Part shown: positions 35,566 through 44,138 of the stretch, piece after piece
Position numbering within the stretch: position 1 is the first letter of the stretch
Layout: the number at the start of each line of letters is the position of its first letter
Source: Arthrobacter ruber
GTDB taxonomy: Bacteria; Actinomycetota; Actinomycetes; Actinomycetales; Micrococcaceae
Direction: 5' to 3'
NCBI RefSeq assembly: GCF_002954225.1
Contig: NZ_PPTH01000015.1
Span: 248,001 to 312,000, forward strand
Length of the DNA: 64,000 nt
Translations under genes and position numbers: made by a program
Notes under the pieces: model-generated
Told to the model about the DNA's origin: nothing
Database searches by the model: none
What the model saw: the letters and a program-made list of their open reading frames with translations, nothing else

Positions 35566-36381
35566 TCAGCCGCGGCTGTGCCGCCCGGCCTTTTTGTCCG
35601 CGACGTCCGCCGCCTCGCGTTCCGCGTCCGTCATGGCCCCGCCGCCGAGGTGGGCCGGCATCCACCAGGCGCCCGGCTCCGGGGTCACGGGGAAGTCGGC
35701 GATGCACGTCTCGATGCCGTCCTGCAGCTCCCGGCGCAGCCGCTCCGTCTCCTCGGCGACGTCGAGTCCGGGTTCGTGGCGGATGGCAGGGCTGATGTGC
35801 ACGCGGACGGGCGACTTCCAGGCCCGCCGGAGGGAGAACCCGTGCCCGCGGGTCAGCAGCCGGTGCGCGCCCCACACGGAGACGGGGATGACGGGTACCC
35901 CGGCCTCGGCGGCGAGCCGCACGGCCCCGGTCTTGAGGTTCCGCACCGTGTAGCTGCGGGACACCCCGGCCTCGGGGAGGATCGCCACGTACTCACCGGC
36001 GCGCAGCTTGGCGAGGGCGTCGTCGTAGGCCTCGGCGCCGGCCATGCGGTCCGTGATCACGTGGCCCAGCCCGAACACGAAGGGGCTGACGAACCAGTGC
36101 TCGGCGGCCCGCTTCGAGATCATGTAGCGCGCCTGGATGCGGGCATGGTTCCACAGCACCAGTTCGGCGAAGGCGAAGTCGAGATAGCCGAAGTGGGTGA
36201 TGGCGACGACGGCGCCGTGGCCCGGCACGGCACGGCGCGACCGGCCGCGCAGCGGGTCCGAGGCCGGCAGGTTCTCCGTCCCGCTGACCGTGATCGGCAG
36301 GCGCAGGGCCCCGAAGACGGCCTTGCCCGCGTACACCACCCCCCGGTACATGCGGTCGCTCTGCCGCGGCTTCCATCCCAT
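35566..36381 (-). CDS. 1-acyl-sn-glycerol-3-phosphate acyltransferase-like (PlsC family)
   Basis: 271 residues. The acyltransferase catalytic motif HxxxxD is His63-Asp68 in AITHFGYLDFAF. The later motif, usually FPEGTRS, reads LPEAGVSRSYTV, and a proline-bearing segment GVPVIPVSVWG follows. Likely adds an acyl chain to lysophosphatidate or a related lipid. ATG behind GAAGAAGGAT. No membrane anchor is obvious beyond a weak N-terminal hydrophobic patch. The variant third motif means the acceptor may differ from the textbook one. Confidence 0.85.
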   Translation of the reverse strand: MGWKPRQSDRMYRGVVYAGKAVFGALRLPITVSGTENLPASDPLRGRSRRAVPGHGAVVAITHFGYLDFAFAELVLWNHARIQARYMISKRAAEHWFVSPFVFGLGHVITDRMAGAEAYDDALAKLRAGEYVAILPEAGVSRSYTVRNLKTGAVRLAAEAGVPVIPVSVWGAHRLLTRGHGFSLRRAWKSPVRVHISPAIRHEPGLDVAEETERLRRELQDGIETCIADFPVTPEPGAWWMPAHLGGGAMTDAEREAADVADKKAGRHSRG

Positions 36382-36540
36382 GCTCAGATCCTTCTTCCGG
36401 CCCTCGGCGGCAGCGGGAGGTACCCGCTCGTGCCCTCTACGTACTCTTTGTACCCCGGTCGGCCGGACATACGCTGCTGGGTCGGAGGGTTTTCCGGTCG
36501 TGGCCGCCGCCGAGCCGGGCTGGAAGGCGGGGCAGGACGG

Positions 36541-37272
36541 TCAGGCGGTGATGCCCAGCGGGTCCGGGGCACGGTAGAGCGGGGCGGAGGGCTCGAGGAC
36601 CCGGGCGTCGAGGGCTGCGTCCGTGTCCTCCGCGAAGTGGCGGAGGAGGAAGGAGGTGCTCATGCCGTGCCAGACGGGCAGGGTGCGGACCATAAAGTGG
36701 CCGGCTCCGAGCATGCGCACGTAGTGGACGTCCCGAGCCACGCCCTGGGCGCGGCGGGCGAAGGAGAGCGACGCCGTCGGGCTCGTCCAGCGGTCCACAT
36801 CACCGTGCATCACCAGGACGCTGCGGCCCCGGACGGGCTCCACCGGGCTGGAGGACTCGAGCCACGGAGCGAGCGCGGCCACGGCGCGGACCTGCGGGTG
36901 GCCTGCGGCATACAGCGCCGTCAGCCCGCCCATGGAGTGGCCCAGGAGGTAGACGGGCACCGCGGGATGCGCGGCGGCGATCCGGCCCAGGGCCCAGCGG
37001 GCGTCCTGCAGCGCCGACTGCTCGGCGCCGTTCCACCCGCGGACCCGGTTGCGCAGCGCCCAGACGGCGAGGCCGTGCTGCGCGCCCTGCCCCGCGAGGC
37101 GCGCGGCGAAGGGGCGCATGCGGAGCGGACTGAGGTGCCGGCGCCGGACGGCGTCGACGCTCTGCGCCCGCCCGCCATGCAGTACGAGCGCAACGCCGCG
37201 CACTCCTGCACGCGCACCGCCGACGCGGACCACGGGCTCCCCGTCCCGAGGCGGACCTGCGATTCCTGCCAT
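36541..37272 (-). CDS. Alpha/beta hydrolase
   Basis: 243 residues from an ATG preceded by AAAGGA. Signature parts: RGVALVLHGGRAQS (oxyanion loop), VYLLGHSMGGLTALYAAGHP with nucleophile Ser113, VLVMHGDVDRWTSP with a likely catalytic Asp, and GAGHFMVRTLP with the His. The triad is complete. Related to monoglyceride-lipase/serine aminopeptidase-like hydrolases; substrate unknown. Upstream sequence in frame is Arg-rich and was not included. Confidence 0.82.
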   Translation of the reverse strand: MAGIAGPPRDGEPVVRVGGARAGVRGVALVLHGGRAQSVDAVRRRHLSPLRMRPFAARLAGQGAQHGLAVWALRNRVRGWNGAEQSALQDARWALGRIAAAHPAVPVYLLGHSMGGLTALYAAGHPQVRAVAALAPWLESSSPVEPVRGRSVLVMHGDVDRWTSPTASLSFARRAQGVARDVHYVRMLGAGHFMVRTLPVWHGMSTSFLLRHFAEDTDAALDARVLEPSAPLYRAPDPLGITA

Positions 37273-37360
37273 GGATCGTCCTTTCCCGCCCCGGAGGGCT
37301 CCCGTCGTCCTGGTCCTGCCGTGCACCGCGGCCGGAGCGTGCCCGCGGGCCACTCCTGCG

Positions 37361-37366
37361 TAGAAT
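37361..37366 (+). promoter_or_regulatory. -10 box of yibE/F-like gene
   Basis: TAGAAT, 25 nt before the GTG at 37392. Confidence 0.4.
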
Positions 37367-37391
37367 CGCAAGCGGTGCCCGGTGCCCGCCG

Positions 37392-38837
37392 GTGTCCGAC
37401 CCGGCGGCGCCGACAGCACCCACCAGCATTGTCCAGCACTCATCCGACCATGTAGGGACGTCCGTGGGCTCCAGCCACCTCCACGCCGCTCGCACCGACA
37501 CGAGCCCGGAGCCGTCGGCCTCCGTGCTGGCCGCCCGTAGGAGGGCCATGCTCCTGCTCTCGGTGCTCCTCGTCCCGCTCGGGGTCCTCACCCTCATCGC
37601 GATGGTGCTGCTCTGGCCGACCGGCGACCGCGGATCGCTGACCGTCGCCAGCCCCTACGCGACGGCCGACGGCGTCAGCTTCGACGTCGGGACCGTCCGC
37701 GAGGTCGCCCAGGGCGACTGCCCCTCCTCCCAGCCGACCGTCGACGCCGGGGGCACGGCCCAGACCTGCACGCTGGCCTACACGCAGCCCGCGCTCGGGG
37801 GAGAGGTCATCGCCGTCGAGGTGACGCCGGAGCTCGCCAGGACCAACGCCGTCGAGCCCGGCGACCAGATCCGCTACCTCAACCTCGCGAACGTGCTCCA
37901 GGGCGGCGCGGCTCCCTACGTCTTCGTGGACTTCGTCCGGTCCGTGCCCATCGTCGGCCTCGCGATCGGCTACGCCGTCGTCGTCATCGCGGTCGCACGC
38001 TGGCGCGGACTGCGCGCCATCATCGGCCTCGTGGGCGCACTCGTGATCCTGGCGCAGTTCGTCCTGCCGGGGCTCGTGGAGGGCAGGCCGCCCCTGCTGC
38101 TCGGCCTCGTGGGCTCCGTGGTGATCATGTACGGGGTCCTCTACTTCGCGCACGGCGTCTCCGCGCGGACCTCCACGGCGCTGCTCGGGACGGTGTTCGG
38201 CCTCGGCGTCACCGCCCTCCTGGCCGCCTGGGCCACGGACGCCGCGCACCTGACCGGCGTCGGGGACGAGAACGCGTACACGCTGGTGAACGCGTCGGAC
38301 GGGCTCTCGATCTCCTCGATCATCCTGTGCGGGCTCATCATCTCAGGGCTCGGCGTCCTCAACGACGTGACCATCACGCAGTCCTCCTCCGTCTGGGAGC
38401 TGTACGAGCTGGCGCCGGCCACGTCCGGCCGCCGGCTCTTCACGTCCGCCATGAGGATCGGCCGCGACCACATCGCGTCCACCGTCTACACCATCGCCTT
38501 CGCCTACGCGGGGGCGGCGCTGCCCGTGCTGATCCTCGTCTCCCTCTACGACCGCGCCCTGCTCGACACCCTCACCAGCGGCGAACTCGCCGAGGAGGTG
38601 GTGCGGACCCTGGTGGGTTCCATCGGCCTGGTCCTGGCGATCCCGCTCACCACGCTCATCGCGGTCCTCGTGGTGAAGACCGTCGGACCAGGGGCCCCGG
38701 GCGGCGGGCACGACGACGGCCGGGACGACGGTGCGACGCCGGAGGTCCCCGCGGGTCCGCGAACCCTCGCCCCCGGCCAGCGCCTCCTGGCGGTCGGGGA
38801 GCGGCGCGCACGGCGTCCGGCCGAGGGGGACGCATGA
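37392..38837 (+). CDS. YibE/F-family membrane protein
   Basis: 481 residues. A cytoplasmic N-terminus is followed by one helix (about 52-72), an extracytoplasmic beta-type domain (about 80-180; contains Cys pairs at PSSQPTVDAGGTAQTC), then about seven helices starting IVGLAIGYAVVVIAVARW. The core YibE/F signatures are present: IVGLVGALVILAQFVLPGL-like helix and LIISGLGVLNDVTITQSSSVWEL. Function of the family is unknown; it is often proposed to be a transporter or permease. GTG start is uncertain because a second GTG lies 60 nt downstream. Confidence 0.83.
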   Translation: MSDPAAPTAPTSIVQHSSDHVGTSVGSSHLHAARTDTSPEPSASVLAARRRAMLLLSVLLVPLGVLTLIAMVLLWPTGDRGSLTVASPYATADGVSFDVGTVREVAQGDCPSSQPTVDAGGTAQTCTLAYTQPALGGEVIAVEVTPELARTNAVEPGDQIRYLNLANVLQGGAAPYVFVDFVRSVPIVGLAIGYAVVVIAVARWRGLRAIIGLVGALVILAQFVLPGLVEGRPPLLLGLVGSVVIMYGVLYFAHGVSARTSTALLGTVFGLGVTALLAAWATDAAHLTGVGDENAYTLVNASDGLSISSIILCGLIISGLGVLNDVTITQSSSVWELYELAPATSGRRLFTSAMRIGRDHIASTVYTIAFAYAGAALPVLILVSLYDRALLDTLTSGELAEEVVRTLVGSIGLVLAIPLTTLIAVLVVKTVGPGAPGGGHDDGRDDGATPEVPAGPRTLAPGQRLLAVGERRARRPAEGDA

Positions 38838-38920
38838 CGAACGCCTGGCGGAAGGCGGGCAGGGCGGAGCGTGCGCGCAGGCGCACAGCGAACAGCGTCC
38901 CCGGATTTGCGGCCCCTTGC

Positions 38921-38926
38921 GACAAT
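38921..38926 (+). promoter_or_regulatory. -10 box, leaderless start of dusB
   Basis: GACAAT ends 6 nt before the GTG at 38933; supports that start over the in-frame ATG at 38834. Confidence 0.4.
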
Positions 38927-38932
38927 GGAGGG

Positions 38933-40162
38933 GTGACCGCAGTATCGACCCTCCCCGCTCCGCCGAGCGATCCCGCCGCCCCCGAAGCCCCCGGTGCGGC
39001 CGACGCCGCCCTCCGGCTCGACCTCCCGCCGCTCACCCTCGGGAACATCACCGTGGACACCCCGGTGATCCTCGCGCCCATGGCCGGGATCACCAACAAG
39101 GCGTTCCGCCGGCTGTGCCGCGAGTACGGCGGTGGCCTCTACGTCTCCGAGATGGTGACCTCCCGTGCGCTCGTGGAACGCAGCCCTGAGTCGATGCGCA
39201 TCATCTCGCACGACGACGACGAGAAGGTGCGCTCCGTGCAGCTGTACGGTGTGGACCCGAAGACGGTGGGCGCCGCCGTGCGCCTGCTCGTCGAGGAGGA
39301 CCGCGCGGACCACATCGACCTCAACTTCGGCTGCCCCGTGCCGAAGGTCACCCGCAAGGGCGGGGGAGCGGCCCTGCCGTGGAAGCTCGACCTGTTCACG
39401 GGCATCGTGCAGACCGCCGTGCGTGAGGCGTCGAAGGGCGACGTCCCGCTGACCATCAAGATGCGCAAGGGCATCGACGAGGACCACCTGACCTTCCGCG
39501 AGGCGGGGAAGATCGCCCGTGACAGCGGTGTCGCCGCCGTCGCCCTCCATGGACGCACCGCCTCCCAGTTCTATTCGGGCAAGGCCGACTGGAACGCCAT
39601 CGCCGAGCTGCGCGAGGCCCTGCCGGACATCCCCGTGCTCGGCAACGGCGACATCTGGAGCGCCGAGGACGCCGTGCGCATGGTGCGGCAGACCGGCGTC
39701 GACGGAGTGGTCATCGGCCGCGGCTGCCAGGGAAGGCCCTGGCTCTTCGGGGACCTCATGAACGCCTTCGAGGGCAGCGCCTCCCGGCACCGTCCCGGTT
39801 TGGGGCAGGTAGCCGACACCGTCTACCGGCACGCCGAGCTGCTCGTCGAGACGTTCGGCAGCGAGATGATGGGCCTGCGCGACATCCGCAAGCACATGGC
39901 CTGGTACTTCAAGGGCTACGTCGTCGGCGGTGACCTGAGGGCGAAGCTCGCCACCGTGCCCACCCTCGAGGTACTGCGCGGGCTGCTGGAGGAGCTCGAC
40001 AAGGACTCGCCCTACCCCGGCTCCGACGCCGAGGGCCCGCGCGGCCGCGCAGGGTCCCCGAAGAGGACGGCCCTGCCCGAGCACTGGCTCGACGGCCGCG
40101 TCCTCAACGACGCGCAGCAGGCGGACATCGCCGCTGCCGAGGTGGACGTATCCGGGGGCTGA
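38933..40162 (+). CDS. dusB: tRNA-dihydrouridine synthase
   Basis: 409 residues; flavoenzyme reducing uridines in the tRNA D-loop. FMN barrel begins VDTPVILAPMAGITNKAFRRLCREYGGG; catalytic Cys134 lies in HIDLNFGCPVPKVTRKGGG; later signatures are ALHGRTASQFYSG, PVLGNGDIWS and VVIGRGCQGRPWLF. The C-terminal helical tRNA-binding domain is present (LRDIRKHMAWYFKGY). The start is either this GTG, which has a -10-like hexamer at the leaderless distance, or the in-frame ATG at 38834 that overlaps the previous stop; the extra 33 residues are Arg-rich and not family-like. Confidence 0.93.
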   Translation: MTAVSTLPAPPSDPAAPEAPGAADAALRLDLPPLTLGNITVDTPVILAPMAGITNKAFRRLCREYGGGLYVSEMVTSRALVERSPESMRIISHDDDEKVRSVQLYGVDPKTVGAAVRLLVEEDRADHIDLNFGCPVPKVTRKGGGAALPWKLDLFTGIVQTAVREASKGDVPLTIKMRKGIDEDHLTFREAGKIARDSGVAAVALHGRTASQFYSGKADWNAIAELREALPDIPVLGNGDIWSAEDAVRMVRQTGVDGVVIGRGCQGRPWLFGDLMNAFEGSASRHRPGLGQVADTVYRHAELLVETFGSEMMGLRDIRKHMAWYFKGYVVGGDLRAKLATVPTLEVLRGLLEELDKDSPYPGSDAEGPRGRAGSPKRTALPEHWLDGRVLNDAQQADIAAAEVDVSGG

Positions 40163-40251
40163 TGCCGGCCTCCCCCGGCGCCGGTGACCCGTCGGCCCAC
40201 ATCGGCGGGTACCGGCGGGCAGCCCCGCGATCCTTGCGCTAGAAAGGCACC

Positions 40252-41535
40252 ATGAGCTTCCCCGAACCGTCCGCCGCTTCCGGCTACAGCGCCTCGGACA
40301 CCGCGCGCTGGGTGGAGGAACCGCCCAAGAGCTCGCACCGCACCGACTTCGAACGCGACCGCGCCCGCGTGCTGCACTCCTCCGCGCTGCGCCGCCTCGG
40401 CGCCAAGACGCAGGTCGTCGCGCCGGACACCGACGACTTCGTGCGCACACGCCTCACGCACTCGCTGGAGGTGGCGCAGGTGGGACGCGAGCTGGGGCGG
40501 ACGCTCGGCTGCGACCCGGACATCGTGGACACCGCCTGCCTCGCGCACGACCTCGGGCACCCGCCCTTCGGCCACAACGGCGAATCCGCGCTCAACGACA
40601 TCGCCCACGGCATCGGCGGCTTCGAGGGCAACGCCCAGACCCTGCGCCTGCTCACCCGGCTCGAACCCAAGGTCCTCGCGCCCGACGGCGGCCCCGCCGG
40701 GCTGAACCTCACCCGCGCGAGCCTCGACGCCTCCTGCAAGTACCCGTGGACGGCGGCGTCCGCCCCCGTGATCAGCGGCCAGCGCACCACGAAGTTCGGC
40801 GCGTACGACGACGACCTCCCCGTGTTCGACTGGCTCCGCCAGGGCGCCCCGGAGGGCCGGTCCTGCCTCGAGGCGCAGGTCATGGACCTCGCCGACGACA
40901 TCTCCTACTCCGTGCACGACGTCGAGGACGCGATCGTCGCCGGTCACCTGCAGCTGAAGTGGATGGACAATGCCGACGCCCGCGCGCGCGTGGTCGGCTA
41001 CACCCAGCAGTGGTACCTCCCCGGCAGCGATCCCGCCGCCGTCGACGCCGCGCTGGCCCGTCTGGAGCGGACGCCGGTCTGGGTCCGCGAGGCGGACGGC
41101 ACGCGCCGGTCCATGGCGGCGCTGAAGAACATGACGAGCCAGCTGATCGGCCGCTTCTGCCTCAGCGCCATGCAGTCGACGCGCTCCATCTACGGTCCCG
41201 ACTCCCTGACGCGCTACAACGCCGAGATGGTGGTGCCCGAGGAGACCATCCTGGAGATCGCCGTGATGAAGGGCCTCCCCACCACCTACGTCATGACCAC
41301 CGATCACCGCCAGCCGCTCTACGAGCGGCAGCGGGAGATCCTCGCGGCCCTCGTCGCGCAGGTGCACGCCGACGGCGACCGCTACCTCGAGCCGATGTTC
41401 GCCGCCGACTGGCGCGAGGCACCGGACGACGACGCCCGCCTGCGCGTGGTCATCGACCAGGTGGCGTCCCTGACCGATGCCTCGGCGCTCGGCCTCCACG
41501 AGCGGATCGTCGGTCCCGTCCCGGCGCTCTGGTAG
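40252..41535 (+). CDS. dgt: Deoxyguanosinetriphosphate triphosphohydrolase-like protein
   Basis: 427 residues; HD-domain enzyme that cuts dNTPs into deoxynucleoside and triphosphate. Metal ligands: His70 in RTRLTHSLEVAQ, His99-Asp100 in CLAHDLGHPPFGHNGE, and the distal Asp in MDLADDISYSVHDVEDA. N-terminal FERDRARVLHSSALRRLGAKTQV is typical of the family. ATG after AGAAAGG. It lies between dusB and dnaG, an order common in actinobacteria, and ends in a hairpin. Confidence 0.94.
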   Translation: MSFPEPSAASGYSASDTARWVEEPPKSSHRTDFERDRARVLHSSALRRLGAKTQVVAPDTDDFVRTRLTHSLEVAQVGRELGRTLGCDPDIVDTACLAHDLGHPPFGHNGESALNDIAHGIGGFEGNAQTLRLLTRLEPKVLAPDGGPAGLNLTRASLDASCKYPWTAASAPVISGQRTTKFGAYDDDLPVFDWLRQGAPEGRSCLEAQVMDLADDISYSVHDVEDAIVAGHLQLKWMDNADARARVVGYTQQWYLPGSDPAAVDAALARLERTPVWVREADGTRRSMAALKNMTSQLIGRFCLSAMQSTRSIYGPDSLTRYNAEMVVPEETILEIAVMKGLPTTYVMTTDHRQPLYERQREILAALVAQVHADGDRYLEPMFAADWREAPDDDARLRVVIDQVASLTDASALGLHERIVGPVPALW

Positions 41536-41539
41536 GCCG

Positions 41540-41565
41540 GGGCCCTCCCCTCCGGGCGAGGGCCC
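41540..41565 (+). terminator. Hairpin terminator after dgt
   Basis: GGGCCCTC (41540-41547) and GAGGGCCC (41558-41565) form an 8-bp GC stem just after the dgt stop. Confidence 0.55.
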
Positions 41566-41632
41566 GTCCGCCGTCGTCCCGGCGAGGCCCTGCACACACG
41601 ACGTCCGGGTCGGGGTGTCGGTGGGGCGGGCC

Positions 41633-41638
41633 TAAACT
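41633..41638 (+). promoter_or_regulatory. -10 box of dnaG
   Basis: TAAACT, 7 nt before the dnaG ATG; suggests a leaderless or near-leaderless mRNA. Confidence 0.45.
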
Positions 41639-41645
41639 GGGACCC

Positions 41646-43601
41646 ATGGCCGGACTCATCAAGCGTGAAGACATCGATGAGGTACGCCAGCGCACCGACA
41701 TCAAGGAGGTCGTCGAGGCGTACGTGACCCTGAAGTCGGCCGGTATCGGCTCGTGGAAGGGCCTGTGCCCCTTCCACGACGAGCGCTCGCCGTCGTTCCA
41801 CGTCCGCCCGCAGATGGGCTCGTACCACTGCTTCGGGTGCGGCGAGGGAGGCGATGTCATCTCCTTCGTGCAGAAACTGGACCACACCTCCTTCAGCGAG
41901 ACCGTGGAGAAGCTCGCCGCACGCATCGGCTTCGAACTGCACTACGAGGACGGCGGCACCGGACCGCGCCGCGAGGACGTGGGCAAGCGGCAGCGGCTGC
42001 TCGACGCCCACAAGATCGCGGCCGAGTTCTTCCGCGACCAGCTGCTCACCCAGGGCGCGGCCACCGCCCGCCAGTTCCTGCAGGAGCGCGGCTTCGACCG
42101 CGAGGCAGCGGAGCAGTTCGGCGTCGGGTATGCGCCGCAGGGCTGGGACACGCTGCTGAACCATCTCACCGGCCGCGGGTTCACGCTCGACGAGCTGAAG
42201 CTCACGGGCATGTTCAGTGCGTCGTCCAGCAACGCCGGCCGGTTCTACGACCGCTTCCGCGGACGCCTCATCTGGCCCATCCGCGACATCACCGGAGACA
42301 CCGTGGGCTTCGGTGCCCGCAAGCTCTACGAGGACGACCAGGGGCCGAAGTACCTGAACACCCCCGAGACCTCCCTCTACCGGAAGTCGCAGGTGCTCTA
42401 CGGGATCGACCTCGCGAAGCGCGAGATCGCCAGGAACCGTCAGCTCGTGGTGGTCGAGGGGTACACCGACGTCATGGCCTGCCACCTGGCAGGCGTGGGC
42501 ACCGCCGTCGCGACCTGCGGGACCGCGTTCGGTACCGACCACATCAAGATCGCGCGCCGCCTCCTGTCCGACGACGGCACCGGGGGCGAGGTGATCTTCA
42601 CGTTCGACGGCGACGCCGCGGGCCAGAAGGCCGCCCTGCGGGCCTTCGAGGAGGACCAGCGCTTCAACTCGCAGACCTACGTGGCCGTCGAGGCGTCAGG
42701 TGCCGACCCGTGCGAGCTGCGGCAGACGCGGGGCGACGACGCCGTCCGGGAGCTGATCGCCGACCGCCGCCCGCTCTTCGAGTTCGCGATCAAGGCGTCC
42801 TTCGCGAACTTCGACCTGTCCTCCGGTGAGGGTCAGGTCAAGGCGCTCCGGCACGCAGCGCCCATCGTGGCGCAGATCCGCGACGTGTCGCTGCGTTCCA
42901 CCTACACGCGGGAGCTCTCGCGCTGGCTGGGCATGCAGTACGTGGGGGAGGACCAGGTGGCGCGCGCGGTCACGGCGGCAGCGCGTCGGGACGCGGGCGC
43001 GTCGTCGCCCGGCGGCCGGCAGCGGGGCCAGCAGGGGTCGCAGGGCCGCCAGGACCAGGCAGGCCAGGCGGCGGGTGCACCCACCGGCCAGGGGGAGGCC
43101 GCGGAGGGCTCCTCCGGCGAGCCGTTCTTCGAGCGGCCGGACGCCCGCGATCCGATCGCCCGGATGGAACGCGAGGCCCTCGAGGTGGTGCTGCAGCAGC
43201 CCACGCTCCTCACCGCCCCGCAGTGGAGGAGCTTCTCCACGTCCCGCTTCACCGTCCCGGTGTACGAGGCGCTGCACAACGCCGTCCTCGCGGCGGGAGC
43301 GGCGGGCACCGAGTTGTCACGGTGGGTGGAATCGGTGCGCGAGGGCGTCCCCGACGTCCTGCGACCCCTCGTCAGCGAGCTGGCGGTCCGGCCCCTGCCG
43401 GCGAAGGACGCCGACGCCATGGTGCTGTACTGCCGTGACATCCTCAACCGGCTGACCGAGCTCCGGATCACCCAGCAGAAGGCCGAGAAGCTCGGGCAGC
43501 TCCAACGCATGGACCCGGCCGCCGACCCGGTGCTCTACAACCAGCTGCAGCGCGACCTGATGGAGCTCGAGATGCAGCGGCGGCAGCTCCGCGAGGACTG
43601 A
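41646..43601 (+). CDS. dnaG: DNA primase
   Basis: 651 residues; makes RNA primers at the replication fork. N-terminal CHC2 zinc finger Cys41, His44, Cys62, Cys65 (CPFHDERSPSFH...YHCFGCGEGGD). Toprim catalytic core includes VVVEGYTDVMACHLAG and the acidic FTFDGDAAGQKAA. A Gln/Gly-rich linker (about 455-490) leads to the C-terminal DnaB-binding domain (about 495-651; ARMEREALEVVLQQP, ITQQKAEKLGQLQRMDP). All parts are intact. Confidence 0.98.
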   Translation: MAGLIKREDIDEVRQRTDIKEVVEAYVTLKSAGIGSWKGLCPFHDERSPSFHVRPQMGSYHCFGCGEGGDVISFVQKLDHTSFSETVEKLAARIGFELHYEDGGTGPRREDVGKRQRLLDAHKIAAEFFRDQLLTQGAATARQFLQERGFDREAAEQFGVGYAPQGWDTLLNHLTGRGFTLDELKLTGMFSASSSNAGRFYDRFRGRLIWPIRDITGDTVGFGARKLYEDDQGPKYLNTPETSLYRKSQVLYGIDLAKREIARNRQLVVVEGYTDVMACHLAGVGTAVATCGTAFGTDHIKIARRLLSDDGTGGEVIFTFDGDAAGQKAALRAFEEDQRFNSQTYVAVEASGADPCELRQTRGDDAVRELIADRRPLFEFAIKASFANFDLSSGEGQVKALRHAAPIVAQIRDVSLRSTYTRELSRWLGMQYVGEDQVARAVTAAARRDAGASSPGGRQRGQQGSQGRQDQAGQAAGAPTGQGEAAEGSSGEPFFERPDARDPIARMEREALEVVLQQPTLLTAPQWRSFSTSRFTVPVYEALHNAVLAAGAAGTELSRWVESVREGVPDVLRPLVSELAVRPLPAKDADAMVLYCRDILNRLTELRITQQKAEKLGQLQRMDPAADPVLYNQLQRDLMELEMQRRQLRED

Positions 43602-43655
43602 GCCGGAGGCGATTTCGCATAGCCCCGCGAGGTATGTAGAGTAGGACGTGCGCTT

Positions 43656-43728
43656 TCCTCCGTAGCTCAATTGGCAGAGCATTCGACTGTTAATCGAAGG
43701 GTTACTGGTTCAAGTCCAGTCGGAGGAG
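43656..43728 (+). tRNA. tRNA-Asn(GTT)
   Basis: 73-nt cloverleaf: acceptor TCCTCCG/CGGAGGA, D-arm GCTC...GAGC, anticodon loop CTGTTAA with GTT at 43689-43691, T-arm CTGG-TTCAAGT-CCAG, discriminator G. The 3' CCA is not encoded. A terminator starts 5 nt later. Confidence 0.97.
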
Positions 43729-43733
43729 CAAAC

Positions 43734-43773
43734 AGGCCCCTGACCAGTGGAAACACCGGTCAGGGGCCTTTCC
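43734..43773 (+). terminator. Terminator of tRNA-Asn
   Basis: AGGCCCCTGACC (43734-43745) pairs exactly with GGTCAGGGGCCT (43758-43769), loop of 12, followed by TTCC; a classical intrinsic terminator. Confidence 0.85.
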
Positions 43774-44126
43774 TTCGTGCCGGGCGGCCGCGGCCGCCCG
43801 CCGCTGGTCCGCCGCAGGGTCACCGGGTGCGGGGTCCTGCCTCCGCAGGTCGCCGGTGTCCGTGATGTCCACGCGCATGGACGGCGGCACCGCGTCCTCG
43901 GCCTGCCCTGGCACGTCGGCCTTCGCCTCGCGATACGAGGCCCTGATGCTGTGCCATATCCCCGTGCCGCGACTGCAGCGGGTGCACTGTCCACGCGAGG
44001 CCGGGGTCCGGATCCCCGGGAGTCTTACGCTTGCCGGGCCCGGGCCCGGTCGGAGGAGTACGAGGGCCCGTGGCAGCGGGCCCTCCTACCGCAGGGAGGA
44101 ACCGGAACCGTGTCAGGGGCCCGGCG
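43774..44126. other. Gene-free stretch after tRNA-Asn
   Basis: About 350 bases without a credible gene in any frame; open frames are shadows of GC bias. A 9-bp hairpin with loop TGGCAG lies at 44062-44085. The right end holds the promoter of the next gene. Confidence 0.5.
44062..44085. terminator. Hairpin in the tRNA-Asn/NAD-epimerase spacer
   Basis: GAGGGCCCG (44062-44070) and CGGGCCCTC (44077-44085), loop TGGCAG. Could end a transcript or shape the upstream region; no neighbouring gene ends here. Confidence 0.35.
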
Positions 44127-44132
44127 TAGGCT
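44127..44132 (+). promoter_or_regulatory. -10 box, leaderless start
   Basis: TAGGCT ends 6 nt before the ATG at 44139. Confidence 0.45.
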
Positions 44133-44138
44133 GTGCCC

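Noticed and set aside
38834-38932. ATG at 38834 as dusB start or separate small gene
   Set aside because: It is in frame with dusB but adds an Arg-rich stretch unlike the family; the GTG at 38933 with GACAAT upstream fits better. Not fully excluded.
43774-44126. Possible hidden gene after tRNA-Asn
   Set aside because: All six frames give Arg/Pro/Gly-rich translations with no ribosome site tied to a plausible start.
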